This document shows, piece by piece, positions 1 to 8,692 of a DNA stretch of 33,316 bases. This DNA comes from Candidatus Aenigmatarchaeota archaeon (lineage in GTDB: Archaea > Aenigmatarchaeota > Aenigmatarchaeia > QMZP01). Made by a program: the position numbers and the translations under genes. The stretch spans positions 1 through 33,316 of the forward strand of contig JAUWZW010000004.1 in assembly GCA_030615165.1 (NCBI GenBank). Reading direction: 5' to 3'. Positions within the stretch are counted from its first letter, which is position 1; every line of letters starts with the position of its first letter. The notes below the pieces were generated by a model. It ran no database searches. It worked only from the letters and a program-made list of their open reading frames with translations, and was not told the DNA's origin.

Positions 1-1
1 G

Positions 2-103
2 GCAGGGACATTCAAGGATGCAACAACTTACCCAACAAAGGCAATAGTAAAACAGACAGCTGCAAACTACGCTCAGGAGCAAATCATTTACATTTACACC
101 TAA
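2..103 (+). CDS. C-terminal end of a truncated unknown protein
   Basis: Frame 2 is open from the window edge to TAA at 101-103 and gives 33 residues ending ...EQIIYIYT. It is rich in Thr, Ala and Tyr and looks beta-strand-like, as in many surface or structural proteins. The upstream part lies outside the window, so no function is assigned. It is followed 51 bases later by the first gene of a secreted-protein operon, with a strong hairpin in between. Confidence 0.5.
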   Translation, partial: AGTFKDATTYPTKAIVKQTAANYAQEQIIYIYT

Positions 104-105
104 GC

Positions 106-131
106 GGCTGCCTTGACTTTGTCAGGTAGCC
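106..131 (+). terminator. Hairpin between two surface genes
   Basis: GGCTGCCTTGAC (106-117) pairs with GTCAGGTAGCC (121-131) around a TTT loop. This gives about 11 pairs including one G-U and one bulged T. It starts two bases after the upstream stop codon and ends just before the Shine-Dalgarno of the next gene. There is no clear T-run, so it could be a processing or attenuation hairpin rather than a terminator. Confidence 0.35.
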
Positions 132-154
132 CTTGGGTTTGGTTAGGTGGGGAA

Positions 155-1330
155 ATGAATAGAATACTCTTGAGCTTAATAATGGGAATGCTGGCTGCAG
201 TAATGATTTCAGGTTCTGCACAGGCTACAGAAGTTTCAGTGACAGCGAAGGGAAACCTTTCGCTTGGGGAATATGTGCTGAACACAACAACAAATCTCAC
301 TGCTGTAACTTTAGAAATGCCTTTCAACGTGACATCATTCAATGCAAGCAGCACAACAGCAAACATAACGATAAAACTGGGTACAAGCATGCATATCCTC
401 TATAATCTTTCTGTTGACAACTGGGGTGTGACAGAACACTATTTGAATTCTTCACTTCCACAAGTTAACGGAACATGGGTAATCAGTGGCACAAACCTGA
501 CCACAAACTTAACAGGGAATGACATTCTTGTGACCTTGAGCTCAAATGACACAGTGGATAACATCAACATAACCATCATAGGGGAAAATGTATCCCTGGA
601 CCCTACAAATGTTCCGATCGCAGTAGCGGATGTAATCACTTCTCCTTCAGTGCAGATAGCGTTTTACGCAATAGACAGCTTCTATGGAGTGGGTGACACA
701 ATAAACGTAACAAACCTTGCTACCACTAACGTGTTTAATTTGACAAACGTAAACCTGACAATAGCTTATCCTGGCAACAAGCTTTCCGAGGATGTAACCA
801 CCTATATAATTGCGTCATTGAATGCCAGCTTTAGCAACACTTCAGCAGTAATGAAGTATCTAAAGCAGGGGCCTTATGTGATAACAGCCCCAACAGCTCC
901 AGTAACTGACACCACTTACAGCGCAAATTACACGATTTATGCTCCAGAGGCTTTGACAGCGATAGTTGGTTGGACACTGACACCGGAGTCGTATCCAGCG
1001 GTGTTCCTGAGGTTCAACTACACAGGTATGGTAGTGGAGGTCAATGGCATTCCGGTAACCTGGACAAAAACAGGTTCAATCACATTAACGGCCATAAGCT
1101 TAGTGGCAGAGGATAACATGATCAAGTTTATCTGGACGCCAATAGTGGTTCCAGTTTGCGTTCCGGAAAACGGAACCTGCACCGTAACAGCAGATTGCTG
1201 TACGGGGCTGGAATGCATTGAAGGGACCTGTCAGACACCGCCGGTTCCGTTCTACTTGACATGGTGGTTCTGGGTAGCAGTCATAATAGTTGCGGTAATC
1301 GGAATAGCTGCTGTTACTTGGAAAAGGTGA
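155..1330 (+). CDS. Secreted, membrane-anchored, sequon-rich surface protein
   Basis: 391 residues if started at ATG 155, chosen because GGTGGGG sits just upstream and the protein then begins with a clean signal peptide (about 1-24, cleavage after A-Q-A). The ectodomain is Thr/Asn-rich with many N-x-S/T sequons, typical of an archaeal S-layer-like or viral surface glycoprotein. Residues about 335-361 form a compact six-Cys cluster with a DCC step, resembling a knottin-like knob. A transmembrane helix (about 368-387) and a short basic tail TWKR follow. It leads an operon with three more membrane or secreted proteins. No enzymatic motif is visible. Membrane-anchored surface protein is well supported; the specific role is unknown. 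Confidence 0.75.
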   Translation: MNRILLSLIMGMLAAVMISGSAQATEVSVTAKGNLSLGEYVLNTTTNLTAVTLEMPFNVTSFNASSTTANITIKLGTSMHILYNLSVDNWGVTEHYLNSSLPQVNGTWVISGTNLTTNLTGNDILVTLSSNDTVDNINITIIGENVSLDPTNVPIAVADVITSPSVQIAFYAIDSFYGVGDTINVTNLATTNVFNLTNVNLTIAYPGNKLSEDVTTYIIASLNASFSNTSAVMKYLKQGPYVITAPTAPVTDTTYSANYTIYAPEALTAIVGWTLTPESYPAVFLRFNYTGMVVEVNGIPVTWTKTGSITLTAISLVAEDNMIKFIWTPIVVPVCVPENGTCTVTADCCTGLECIEGTCQTPPVPFYLTWWFWVAVIIVAVIGIAAVTWKR

Positions 1331-1336
1331 GCAATT

Positions 1337-1579
1337 ATGCAGCAGAGAAAAGGACTTGTAGGCATGATAGCCCTGATAATTTTGGGGCTGGGGAGCGTGT
1401 TATTCGGAGCCGGATTTCTGAACTTAAGCTTTAAGCTCGGGGAGATGGCATGGATGTTTATTGCATTAGCAGTAATACTTGTTGGTGGACTTTTTGGCTT
1501 CATGTTTTTGAAATGGGGTGTCAAGACAACAGGCAAGATGCTCAGGGGCGAATTCGAAAAGAAAAGGGGCTGGCTATGA
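1337..1579 (+). CDS. Small two-helix membrane protein with C-terminal KKRGWL tag
   Basis: 80 residues with two hydrophobic helices (about 8-29 and 38-60), a basic stretch and the terminal residues KKRGWL. Both termini are predicted cytosolic. The stop overlaps the next start (ATGA at 1576-1579), so translation of the two genes is probably coupled. The tail matches the basic-x-x-Trp-Leu tag found on many other proteins in this window. The family is not recognised. Similar small membrane proteins in archaeal viruses and surface operons act as assembly or scaffold partners, but that is only a possibility here. Confidence 0.7.
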   Translation: MQQRKGLVGMIALIILGLGSVLFGAGFLNLSFKLGEMAWMFIALAVILVGGLFGFMFLKWGVKTTGKMLRGEFEKKRGWL

Positions 1580-2316
1580 AAAAAATAATTCTGCCCTTTT
1601 TTGTTTTAGCAATGCTGGCTCTGGTTGTTCCGGTTTATGCCCAAACAAACATGACTGCCGGGAACCCTTCTTATATTGTTACATCCCAAACACAGCCAAC
1701 CGGCTACACAACGGATATAGGGATTACGCCCACAGAAACAACAGGATTTGTGGCAGGATCCAGCATATTTATTTGCCTGCCTATTGTTGGGACAGAATGC
1801 GGTGTTTGGGCCAAAGCCACACCATTCTCAGGAACAGAGACATGGGAAGTTTTCGATGCAACATGGAAATCCTTTTACAAGGAAACAAAATCCTATGAGT
1901 CGTTTGAATGCACACTTGCGGATGGCACAGCCTCTAATTGCTATCAGGCCACATGGAGATTTGATGTGGGGGGTTTCATGCCCGCCGGAACATACTACGT
2001 AAGGTATGCTGGAGGTATCCTGGGCCCTTACGTGAATCTTAGGTTTGATATTGGTGAGGGGACGATATGGGACAGCGTGTTTGCACCACTTTACTTTGCC
2101 GGGATGAAGCTGCCAGCTCTGTTCTGGTTGACATCCCCAATCTGGGTTGTTCTGATAGTCATGGGTGTATTGATGATTATCACGAGGTCCATAAGTGGAG
2201 GAGCCAAGGTCATTGCGAGGTTCTTCAAGGCAGGGGCTGGTGCGGCTAGAAGAGTAGCAACGGCTATCAGAGAAGAAGTCCCCAAGAAGGCGAAAAAAGC
2301 GAGATCATATTGGTGA
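1576..2316 (+). CDS. Secreted/membrane protein with basic C-terminal tail ending RSYW
   Basis: 246 residues from ATG 1576, which overlaps the previous stop and is followed directly by a signal peptide (MKKIILPFFVLAMLALVVPVYA). The extracellular part is a small beta-rich domain with a few cysteines. A transmembrane segment at about 183-215 (two closely spaced hydrophobic runs) is followed by a roughly 30-residue lysine/arginine-rich cytosolic tail ending KKARSYW. The end resembles the tag KSYWL found elsewhere in the window. Third gene of the operon that begins at 155. Function unknown; a component of a membrane-anchored surface assembly is a reasonable inference. Confidence 0.7.
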   Translation: MKKIILPFFVLAMLALVVPVYAQTNMTAGNPSYIVTSQTQPTGYTTDIGITPTETTGFVAGSSIFICLPIVGTECGVWAKATPFSGTETWEVFDATWKSFYKETKSYESFECTLADGTASNCYQATWRFDVGGFMPAGTYYVRYAGGILGPYVNLRFDIGEGTIWDSVFAPLYFAGMKLPALFWLTSPIWVVLIVMGVLMIITRSISGGAKVIARFFKAGAGAARRVATAIREEVPKKAKKARSYW

Positions 2317-2320
2317 TAGA

Positions 2321-3244
2321 ATGAAAAGATTATTGCTTGGCTTGATGGTTGCCCTTTTTTTACCGGTAGTTTGCTCGGCACAGGGAGTTATGGATGTTAT
2401 GCCAGCAACATTTGATATAGCTCCAGGTGTAACCGTCCCTACTGTGAGCGATGCCGCTGTTTTACAGAAAATAGACACGGCCCTGATAAGATTCCCATGG
2501 TTCCTGACATCAGTGCCGCCGGGAGACTATGTCAATTGGAAAAACACGCTAACATTGACCGGCGGGAGCATACGCTGGCCTGTTCTCTCGCTTATTATAT
2601 TTGCCGACCTGAACAATGATGACGTGCCTGACAGTGCTACCTATATGTATTCGGCCACAGACGGCGAGATGACATCATGGAACCTTATTTCCAAGTTGCC
2701 AACCTATGGATGGAAGGAACTGGAAATCACCTGGATGTCTGGAGGGGAATACACGGGGGAAATCACACTACTGGGGGAATATTATTTTGGATTTTTCGGA
2801 GCAGAGGGGGACATAAATGCAAACGGCAAATTCGATTTTGTCTGTGATAAAGATCAATTACCCACCCTGGTTTGTGATATGCACTGCGGTATGGGTCCCA
2901 CGGGGATCGTTGGCTGCTATAGTGAAAATTTAGATACAATGGTGATGTGGGAGTGGAAGGTTTATGAGGGCATAAACCCAGAGGCTGTTCTGGAGAGCAG
3001 ATGGCTTGTTCCTATAGATGTCCCGGAAGCCATGTGGGGCACCTGGAAAATCCAGGCAACATTGATAGACCAGGCTTATAGCTACCCGGAGGGAGTGCTG
3101 TTATCTCAGCAGAGTGCCAGCTTTGATGTCGGTTATGCAGCACCGAACATAACTTTCACGGTAGAAATCTGGATGGTTATTGCGGCGGCAGCCACAGCCG
3201 GAGTGTCAGCAGTTGGTTATGCACTGACCAAATTGAAACCCTAA
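2321..3244 (+). CDS. Secreted protein with C-terminal membrane anchor
   Basis: 307 residues with an N-terminal signal peptide (about 1-20, ending C-S-A-Q), a long extracellular region and a C-terminal transmembrane helix (about 281-302) before a short tail TKLKP. Residues about 160-195 hold a segment with D-I-N-A-N-G-K-F-D spacing, like an EF-hand/dockerin-type calcium loop, followed by several cysteines. The start lies four bases after the preceding stop, making it the last gene of the 155-3244 operon. It lacks the Trp tag that its neighbours carry. No known family recognised. Confidence 0.7.
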   Translation: MKRLLLGLMVALFLPVVCSAQGVMDVMPATFDIAPGVTVPTVSDAAVLQKIDTALIRFPWFLTSVPPGDYVNWKNTLTLTGGSIRWPVLSLIIFADLNNDDVPDSATYMYSATDGEMTSWNLISKLPTYGWKELEITWMSGGEYTGEITLLGEYYFGFFGAEGDINANGKFDFVCDKDQLPTLVCDMHCGMGPTGIVGCYSENLDTMVMWEWKVYEGINPEAVLESRWLVPIDVPEAMWGTWKIQATLIDQAYSYPEGVLLSQQSASFDVGYAAPNITFTVEIWMVIAAAATAGVSAVGYALTKLKP

Positions 3245-3269
3245 TTTATTCTAAATCTTGACCGAAAAG

Positions 3270-3279
3270 CATTTAAAGC
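3270..3279 (+). promoter_or_regulatory. TATA box for 3300
   Basis: TTTAAA at 3272-3277 lies 28 bases before ATG 3300. This is the spacing seen at many genes in the window and fits a leaderless archaeal transcript. Confidence 0.6.
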
Positions 3280-3299
3280 TATTTGTCCAATAATTGTAT

Positions 3300-3455
3300 A
3301 TGTTGGCTGGAAAGGGACGGATAATATGGAGCGACCAGGGAGTAAAAATCAGCATACCGGCTGCGGTCTCCAAGGACTCCGCATTCCCATTCCCTCACAA
3401 AAAGAACATACCCGTGACAATCAAGATTAACGGTAAAAAGCTGGAAGTGGGATGA
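3300..3455 (+). CDS. 51-residue small beta-type protein
   Basis: The ORF begins at ATG 3300, 28 bases after a TATA box, and its stop overlaps the next start as ATGA at 3452-3455. The 51 residues (beginning MLAGKGRIIWSDQG, ending NGKKLEVG) alternate short beta strands with glycines and lysines. This resembles AbrB-like or other small transcription-factor barrels, although no family is certain. The promoter and the coupled downstream gene argue that it is real despite its size. Confidence 0.6.
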   Translation: MLAGKGRIIWSDQGVKISIPAAVSKDSAFPFPHKKNIPVTIKINGKKLEVG

Positions 3456-4105
3456 TGAATAAATTTATAGCAAGTTTGATGCTGGGGATTTTGTTGGTTG
3501 CATGCGGAACCGCAAGCGCCCAGAATGTGGAAACGGAACTTACCGTGCAAGAAGTTATAGGGCCTGTAGTGCAGTGCTTTCCTGTATTAAACAACTCGTG
3601 CATGGTAATAAACGAGGATTTGCTGGAGTCAAGGACATGCGAAGGCCTCTGCAAGTGGGGAGGGTCAGAACGCTGGTACGGAGGCTGCATGAGTGGGCGC
3701 TGGAATATCACAGGGGACTATCCTGGTAAGTGCAACTGCGAGTATATCTGTGATTCCAACGGAAACGAAAGTAAACGCATAAGGTCCATTCTTTCTGAAA
3801 CAAAATTCACACCAACATTTCAATACTACCTGAATAAAACAATACCCACACCTTATCCTGTTGAAACCGATATTGAACAACCAATAGAGATTATAGAAGA
3901 GAATGATTCCAACTTTGTGGCTGGATTGCCCCAAAGGATTGAAGCAGTTCCGATATCAAAACTTTTGACATCAAAAGTATCAAAACCCTCTGAAGAAACA
4001 TTGCCTTCACTCAAAACAGAACCAGTACCCCCAATAGGATTGAGAACCAATCCAATTGTGCAGTTTTTCGGCTGGTTTGTGAAGACATTATTTTTCTGGA
4101 TTTAA
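3452..4105 (+). CDS. Cys-rich secreted protein, possible lipoprotein
   Basis: 217 residues. The N-terminus is a signal peptide that contains L-V-A-C, a possible lipobox, and also A-S-A-Q, a possible signal peptidase I site, so either processing is conceivable. Residues about 47-108 hold roughly ten cysteines in a compact, probably disulfide-bonded domain. A Pro/Ser/Thr/Glu-rich linker follows. The last 17 residues are aromatic and hydrophobic and end KTLFFWI, perhaps a short membrane-associated helix; this resembles the Trp tag of other proteins here. Coupled by ATGA overlap to the 51-residue gene. Convergent with the dockerin gene. Function unknown. Confidence 0.65.
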   Translation: MMNKFIASLMLGILLVACGTASAQNVETELTVQEVIGPVVQCFPVLNNSCMVINEDLLESRTCEGLCKWGGSERWYGGCMSGRWNITGDYPGKCNCEYICDSNGNESKRIRSILSETKFTPTFQYYLNKTIPTPYPVETDIEQPIEIIEENDSNFVAGLPQRIEAVPISKLLTSKVSKPSEETLPSLKTEPVPPIGLRTNPIVQFFGWFVKTLFFWI

Positions 4106-4110
4106 GGAGC

Positions 4111-4731
4111 TCACGGATTCACTGAAATGTTTGCCTCGTATATCCCCTTGTTGCCCTGAAATATGATGAGCCCGTTATCAAACCATGCCCTGTGGATACT
4201 GTGGGTTGTGAGGTTCTCTACAGCAACGAACAGTTCATCACCAAGCCTTGCTCCCTCATCAATAGCAAGTGTTGTTGAATCGTCCTGGTAAACATGAGTG
4301 AAGCCATGCATGCCCTGGTATTTTATATCAAACATACCGCAGGATACATCATCCGGGTCCAGGATCCAAACCCTGTAACCCAAGGAAACATTTTCCCCTG
4401 TTGTGTTCCATCTAATCCAGCCGTAAAGGTCATCCCAGTTGTTTGTTTGTGTTGGCTGCACAAGGCTAATGCTGCATCCATAATTCAACCCAACTGTAGC
4501 AAGGTCAAAAATATCTATTTTATTATCTTTTTTAACATCAGCATCAGGGTTCCAGTTTGCATCACCCGGCTCTGAGCCGAATGCAAGGCCTACTGTTGCC
4601 AGGTCAAAGATGTCAACCTCCAAGTCCCAGTTTATATCTGCATTGTTGCAAACAGCAAAAACAGGGGCAGAGCTCATGATTACAAGAATGAATGATACAG
4701 CCAGTGGAAATAGCAGTTTTTCAGCATTCAT
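4111..4731 (-). CDS. Secreted dockerin-domain protein
   Basis: 206 residues from ATG 4731, chosen because the signal peptide begins there; the upstream in-frame ATG at 4764 is too close to the TATA box. After the signal peptide (about 1-27) come two calcium-binding dockerin repeats, each a D-x-N/D-x-D loop followed by the near-identical helix VDIFDLATVGLAFG / IDIFDLATVGLNYG. The remaining 120 residues form a beta-rich domain of unknown function. Dockerins bind cohesin modules; no obvious cohesin is visible in this window, so the partner may be elsewhere. The gene is divergent from the subtilase at 4898, and the two may be co-regulated. Dockerin call is strong. Confidence 0.85.
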   Translation of the reverse strand: MNAEKLLFPLAVSFILVIMSSAPVFAVCNNADINWDLEVDIFDLATVGLAFGSEPGDANWNPDADVKKDNKIDIFDLATVGLNYGCSISLVQPTQTNNWDDLYGWIRWNTTGENVSLGYRVWILDPDDVSCGMFDIKYQGMHGFTHVYQDDSTTLAIDEGARLGDELFVAVENLTTHSIHRAWFDNGLIIFQGNKGIYEANISVNP

Positions 4732-4773
4732 AATCCAACACCGTACTTGTTCACATTTTTTCATTATCCAAAA

Positions 4774-4783
4774 ACTTTAAATA
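4774..4783 (-). promoter_or_regulatory. TATA box for the dockerin gene
   Basis: On the minus strand CTATTTAAAG places TTTAAA at 4781-4776, giving a start site near 4755 and supporting ATG 4731 as the true start. Confidence 0.5.
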
Positions 4784-4867
4784 GCTAACCATGTTTATTG
4801 CACATCTGATGGATAATGGTATGAAGGGTGGAAACTAATGCGACACATGCTTATACCACCTAATTAA

Positions 4868-4877
4868 TATTTTAAGC
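4868..4877 (+). promoter_or_regulatory. TATA box for the subtilase gene
   Basis: ATTTTAAG lies about 28 bases before ATG 4898, consistent with a leaderless transcript. Confidence 0.5.
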
Positions 4878-4897
4878 AGGCAAACTAATTCTATTAT

Positions 4898-6370
4898 ATG
4901 GTAACACTGAAACAAGGGTTAATTTATTTGGGGTTATTTATAATAGTAATTGGAACTTTTGGCTATGTCGGCGGCATTGAATCGACACAATTAACAATTT
5001 CCACATTAACCATACAGTCCTTAGCAGTCACTTCTTTACCGGATAAAATTGACCCAACCCTGGCAAAGGTTGGGAACGTTTCCGTGATAATAGAGTTCAG
5101 CGGTGCGATTTCCAAGCTACGAATTTATCCGCTGGCAATTCAGCCCCTGGAGATAGTAGGCTTTGTTCCAATAGCCATAGTCCCGATTGAGTTGATTTAC
5201 CAGGGTAAAAAAAGCTGGGCAGTAAGCGGGACCGTAAATGCAACAGCCCTTCCTGACATAGCAGCGGACCCGAATGTCATCAACATATGGAAAGACGAAA
5301 GGATTTACCTGTACAATACATGCTTTCCTATTGATTGCGATGTCTCCACAGGCTACAGCTATACCCTGGATGGTGCAGGGGAAGCCCTGAAAGTGGACCA
5401 GGTCTGGGCAAACGGGACCACAGGGGATGGGATAGTGGTTGCCATTGCTGATACCGGGGTAAACAAAAACCATCCAGAGTTAACCGGAAGGGTTGTGGAT
5501 GGCTGGGCCCCTGAAAACTATACATGGGGGAATGACACGGATGTCCATGGCACAATGACAGCAGCCATAGTTGCAGGCAGCACGATTAACGGAGGCAAAT
5601 ACAATGGCATGGCCCCAGAGGCGGAGATATACGATGTTATGATAATGCCAAAAGGAGAAGGATATGCAAGCGATACGTTAGACGGTTATGACTGGATTAT
5701 TGATCATTATTCAACAGACGGGACACCGCAGATTGTTTCTAATTCATGGGGGTGTTACGGACCATGCTCTTTAGATAATCCAGAACACCCCGTGACCAAG
5801 AAAATACTGCAAGCTATCGACAGGGGAATAGCGGTTGTTTTTGCCCAGGGAAATTGCGGGAGAACCTGCCCTTCTAAATTTTGTTGGGATTTTAGGGCAC
5901 ATTTGCCGCAAGGGCTTGACAAAGTGATAGCAGTGGGCGCAGTGAACCCGGCACTTAATTATGTTGGGTATTCAACAGAGGGCCCGTCAGTGATAGGAAT
6001 CCTAAAACCCGATGTTATGGGGATTACGCACTTCATGGGGGCTCTGGGTTCAGGATACGGCTTAAACACAGGAACGTCCTCATCCGCTCCAAGCATAGCA
6101 GGTGTCATTGCTTTGCTCAAGCAGGCAAATCCAGAATTAACGCCTGCAGAGGTCAAAAAGATTCTGGAAGAATCCGCAACGGATATGTGCGATGCAGGAT
6201 TTGATAAATGGACAGGTTACGGGGTTGTGGACGCTTATGACGCTTACGTGGGGGCAATAGCCTTTCCTTCGAGAAGGAATCCCTGGGGGTATGGTGCCCT
6301 TTCAGGGGTTGCAATGTGCGGTGTTGGGTTGATCATACCCAAACCCAAGGGCAAGAGGTTCTGGACATGA
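4898..6370 (+). CDS. Subtilisin-like serine protease (S8), membrane anchored
   Basis: 490 residues. The catalytic triad of family S8 is complete: Asp185 in ADTGVN, His217 in DVHGT, and Ser394 in GTSSSAP, with oxyanion Asn319 in AQGNCG. Residues 1-30 are a signal peptide or anchor and about 31-150 look like an inhibitor-type propeptide. A C-terminal hydrophobic helix (about 462-478) and the tail KPKGKRFWT suggest the mature protease stays on the membrane with its tail in the cytosol. The tail carries the Trp tag of this window. Likely role is maturation or degradation of surface proteins, possibly of its neighbours; the substrate is unknown. TGA overlaps a small downstream reading frame. Confidence 0.93.
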   Translation: MVTLKQGLIYLGLFIIVIGTFGYVGGIESTQLTISTLTIQSLAVTSLPDKIDPTLAKVGNVSVIIEFSGAISKLRIYPLAIQPLEIVGFVPIAIVPIELIYQGKKSWAVSGTVNATALPDIAADPNVINIWKDERIYLYNTCFPIDCDVSTGYSYTLDGAGEALKVDQVWANGTTGDGIVVAIADTGVNKNHPELTGRVVDGWAPENYTWGNDTDVHGTMTAAIVAGSTINGGKYNGMAPEAEIYDVMIMPKGEGYASDTLDGYDWIIDHYSTDGTPQIVSNSWGCYGPCSLDNPEHPVTKKILQAIDRGIAVVFAQGNCGRTCPSKFCWDFRAHLPQGLDKVIAVGAVNPALNYVGYSTEGPSVIGILKPDVMGITHFMGALGSGYGLNTGTSSSAPSIAGVIALLKQANPELTPAEVKKILEESATDMCDAGFDKWTGYGVVDAYDAYVGAIAFPSRRNPWGYGALSGVAMCGVGLIIPKPKGKRFWT

Positions 6371-6445
6371 AAGCACTTATACTGGTCAAAGTAAAAAAGA
6401 AGCGGAAATTCTGAAAATAAGAAAAAGAAGAAGTTCTGGTTATAA
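6367..6445 (+). pseudogene. Frameshifted micro-gene ending KKKKKFWL
   Basis: ATG 6367 overlaps the protease stop (ATGA). The literal frame gives only 15 residues (MKALILVKVKKKRKF) and stops at 6414. Removing one A from the A6 run at 6393-6398 makes a 25-residue peptide that ends ...KKKKKFWL at TAA 6443-6445, matching the Trp tag of other proteins here. It may be a decayed gene, a sequencing error in a homopolymer, or a programmed shift. The tag-like ending in the shifted frame makes chance less likely. Confidence 0.4.
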
Positions 6446-6461
6446 GGGACTGAATGTTAAA

Positions 6462-6470
6462 AATTTAAGC
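6462..6470 (+). promoter_or_regulatory. TATA box for 6491
   Basis: AATTTAAGC starts 27-28 bases before ATG 6491, matching the leaderless-promoter pattern of this window. Confidence 0.55.
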
Positions 6471-6490
6471 AATCAAAACAAAACAATTAC

Positions 6491-8692
6491 ATGAAAACCA
6501 AATTCATATTAATTCTGACTGCGTTTATAGTATTCCTGTTGCTGTCTTTAAATAGTGAAGCTCTGGTTTTTGGGGAATTCCCTGACCGCTTCAGACCTGA
6601 GAGCTGGCTCAATGCTCATTATCTCATGCTGTCAGGAATAAATGCAAACCAAAATATTAATATTAGTCTTTATAATTTTACAACAACAGGCACAGGGACA
6701 TTCGGAGCTCTGGTTGTTGACACTGACACTCTTGTTGTTGATGCTGTTAATCATAGAGTTGGGATTGGGACGGCGACTCCTACCCAAGAATTAGATGTGA
6801 TTGGGGACATTAGAGCTAATTCAATTATGAGAACAGGTTCAGGCGACTTAACAATAGGAAATACAATATATGGTGTGTTTTATGTAGGTGGGACTGATTC
6901 TACCAGTCAAATGTCTGCTTGGGCTAATAATTTTAATTTTCAGTGGGAGAGAAGTGTTGGGTCTTCAGTTGCCCATCATATATTATTTAGGGGAATGATA
7001 GGAGATGAAGAACAAAAATACTTCAAAATTGGTGGTCATTGGAATGCTACTGACCCAGACCATCAGACTCCTTATGCTCAATTTTATGTGAATACCTCTT
7101 TTGATGAGAATGTTGGCATAGGGACAACAAGTCCTCTAAGTAAACTTTACATAAAAGATGATGACCAAACAACAGGTGCAAGTATGTTTACTTTAGAAAG
7201 TGATGATGGACCTTCTATAAAATTAAATGATACAGGCGAAGGTCATTACTGGACTATAAATACTGGTGGGGCTGGGACTGATATATATTTCAATTATGAT
7301 GGTGAAGGTGCATCTGGAAATAAAGTATTTTTTGGTAATGATGGTAAGGTTGGCATCGGAACAACAACACCAAGTGTTAATTTAGAATTAGGGACAAGTG
7401 GAGGAGGAAACAGACAAATAAGATTACAATCTGATACTGCGGGAGTGTATAGTTTTTGGTCTCAAGGAAGCACAGGAAATTTCTTTTACGGAACTGGTGC
7501 ATCTATGTTTATTGGGACAACAGACGAAAAACATCTTCTTTTTGTAACAAACAACACCGTAAGAATGAAAATTGATGATGATGATGGATTTGTTAATATA
7601 ACTAAAGATTTATATGTTGAAGGAACTTCTTATCTTGAAGATGCTGATATAACTGGGACACTTACATTTCCGTCAACATCAAAAGCACTAAATATAACTT
7701 CGGATGGCAGTGCTGACTCATCATTATTTGACATGTATATGACAGATAGCGGGGTTTTTGAAAGCTTTTATGGAATACACATCTCTGGAGTATCGGATTC
7801 CACCCCCCTTGATTTTTATCCAATTTTTATTAACATGACAACTCCGACAGACAATCCTTTCCTGCAGCCCATAAAAATCATTCTTAACAGCACATACTCT
7901 GGGGGATTGGCGACAATAGCAGGACCAGCCGTGAATATAGATGTGAGTGCAGATATGGGAGGCGGTGATATAACAGGAATGAATATACGCAGCACCGCAA
8001 GTAATTTAACGGGTGGTGGGGAGAATATGGCTCTGATATTAGAGGCACGTGGAGCGCCCTCTGGTCAGAACTGGGCGCTTCTCATCAGAGAGGGAGACAT
8101 AGTGTCACTTTCAGGAGATTTGCTTTTCTATGAGGGCAAAGCCGAGATTGGGTCGGCAACGGGTGGCACAGCAAGGTTGTGGAGGTATGATGATACAATA
8201 GCTACTGGTAATGTTATTGGCTCTCTTGAGTTCTACGGAACAGGCGGGCAGGACGTTGTCTCTGCAAAGATAGATGCTGTTTCAGGGGCAATATGGGGCT
8301 GGGGAGATATATTCACTGCTCCCACAATGTTGAAGTTTTATACTACAGGATTAGCGGATGCCTCAGCACAGGAGAGGATGATAATAATGTATGATGGCAG
8401 AGTCGGCATTAATGATAGTTCTCCTGATGCATTATTAGAAATAGCTGGCAGTATAGATAGATTTATGATTTCTTCTGTAGCAGACAATGACGGAGATATA
8501 TTTATAGTTAAAGATACTGGCGATGTAGGTATAGGAACGATAACCCCACAAAATAAATTAAATGTTATTGGAGATTTTAATGTAACTGAAGATGCGATTA
8601 TAGGTGGAGATTTAAACATGAGTGCGAATAATGTAACTGATGTGGATTGTATAGTTTTTGCATCAGGGGGGAAAATTTGCTCAGGTGCTTAG
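6491..8692 (+). CDS. Tail-fibre / adhesin-like protein with GIGTTxP repeats
   Basis: 733 residues with a signal peptide (about 1-24). Repeats of the form V-G-I-G-T-x-x-P-x-x-x-L-x-V occur near residues 90, 208, 288, 636 and 677 (the fourth degenerate, GINDSSP). This repeat is common in phage tail fibres and in trimeric surface adhesins, where it forms beta-prism stalks. A signal peptide argues for a secreted adhesin rather than a cytoplasmically assembled tail fibre. From about 6660 the DNA becomes AT-rich compared with the protease gene, becomes less so from about 7690 to 8330, then AT-rich again, suggesting a mosaic origin. No C-terminal endosialidase chaperone domain was seen. The next gene starts right after the stop. 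Binding or adhesion role is inferred. Confidence 0.75.
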   Translation: MKTKFILILTAFIVFLLLSLNSEALVFGEFPDRFRPESWLNAHYLMLSGINANQNINISLYNFTTTGTGTFGALVVDTDTLVVDAVNHRVGIGTATPTQELDVIGDIRANSIMRTGSGDLTIGNTIYGVFYVGGTDSTSQMSAWANNFNFQWERSVGSSVAHHILFRGMIGDEEQKYFKIGGHWNATDPDHQTPYAQFYVNTSFDENVGIGTTSPLSKLYIKDDDQTTGASMFTLESDDGPSIKLNDTGEGHYWTINTGGAGTDIYFNYDGEGASGNKVFFGNDGKVGIGTTTPSVNLELGTSGGGNRQIRLQSDTAGVYSFWSQGSTGNFFYGTGASMFIGTTDEKHLLFVTNNTVRMKIDDDDGFVNITKDLYVEGTSYLEDADITGTLTFPSTSKALNITSDGSADSSLFDMYMTDSGVFESFYGIHISGVSDSTPLDFYPIFINMTTPTDNPFLQPIKIILNSTYSGGLATIAGPAVNIDVSADMGGGDITGMNIRSTASNLTGGGENMALILEARGAPSGQNWALLIREGDIVSLSGDLLFYEGKAEIGSATGGTARLWRYDDTIATGNVIGSLEFYGTGGQDVVSAKIDAVSGAIWGWGDIFTAPTMLKFYTTGLADASAQERMIIMYDGRVGINDSSPDALLEIAGSIDRFMISSVADNDGDIFIVKDTGDVGIGTITPQNKLNVIGDFNVTEDAIIGGDLNMSANNVTDVDCIVFASGGKICSGA

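Noticed and set aside
1518-1898. 126-residue plus-strand frame
   Set aside because: Overlaps two coupled genes in another frame, Cys/Arg-rich and without start signals.
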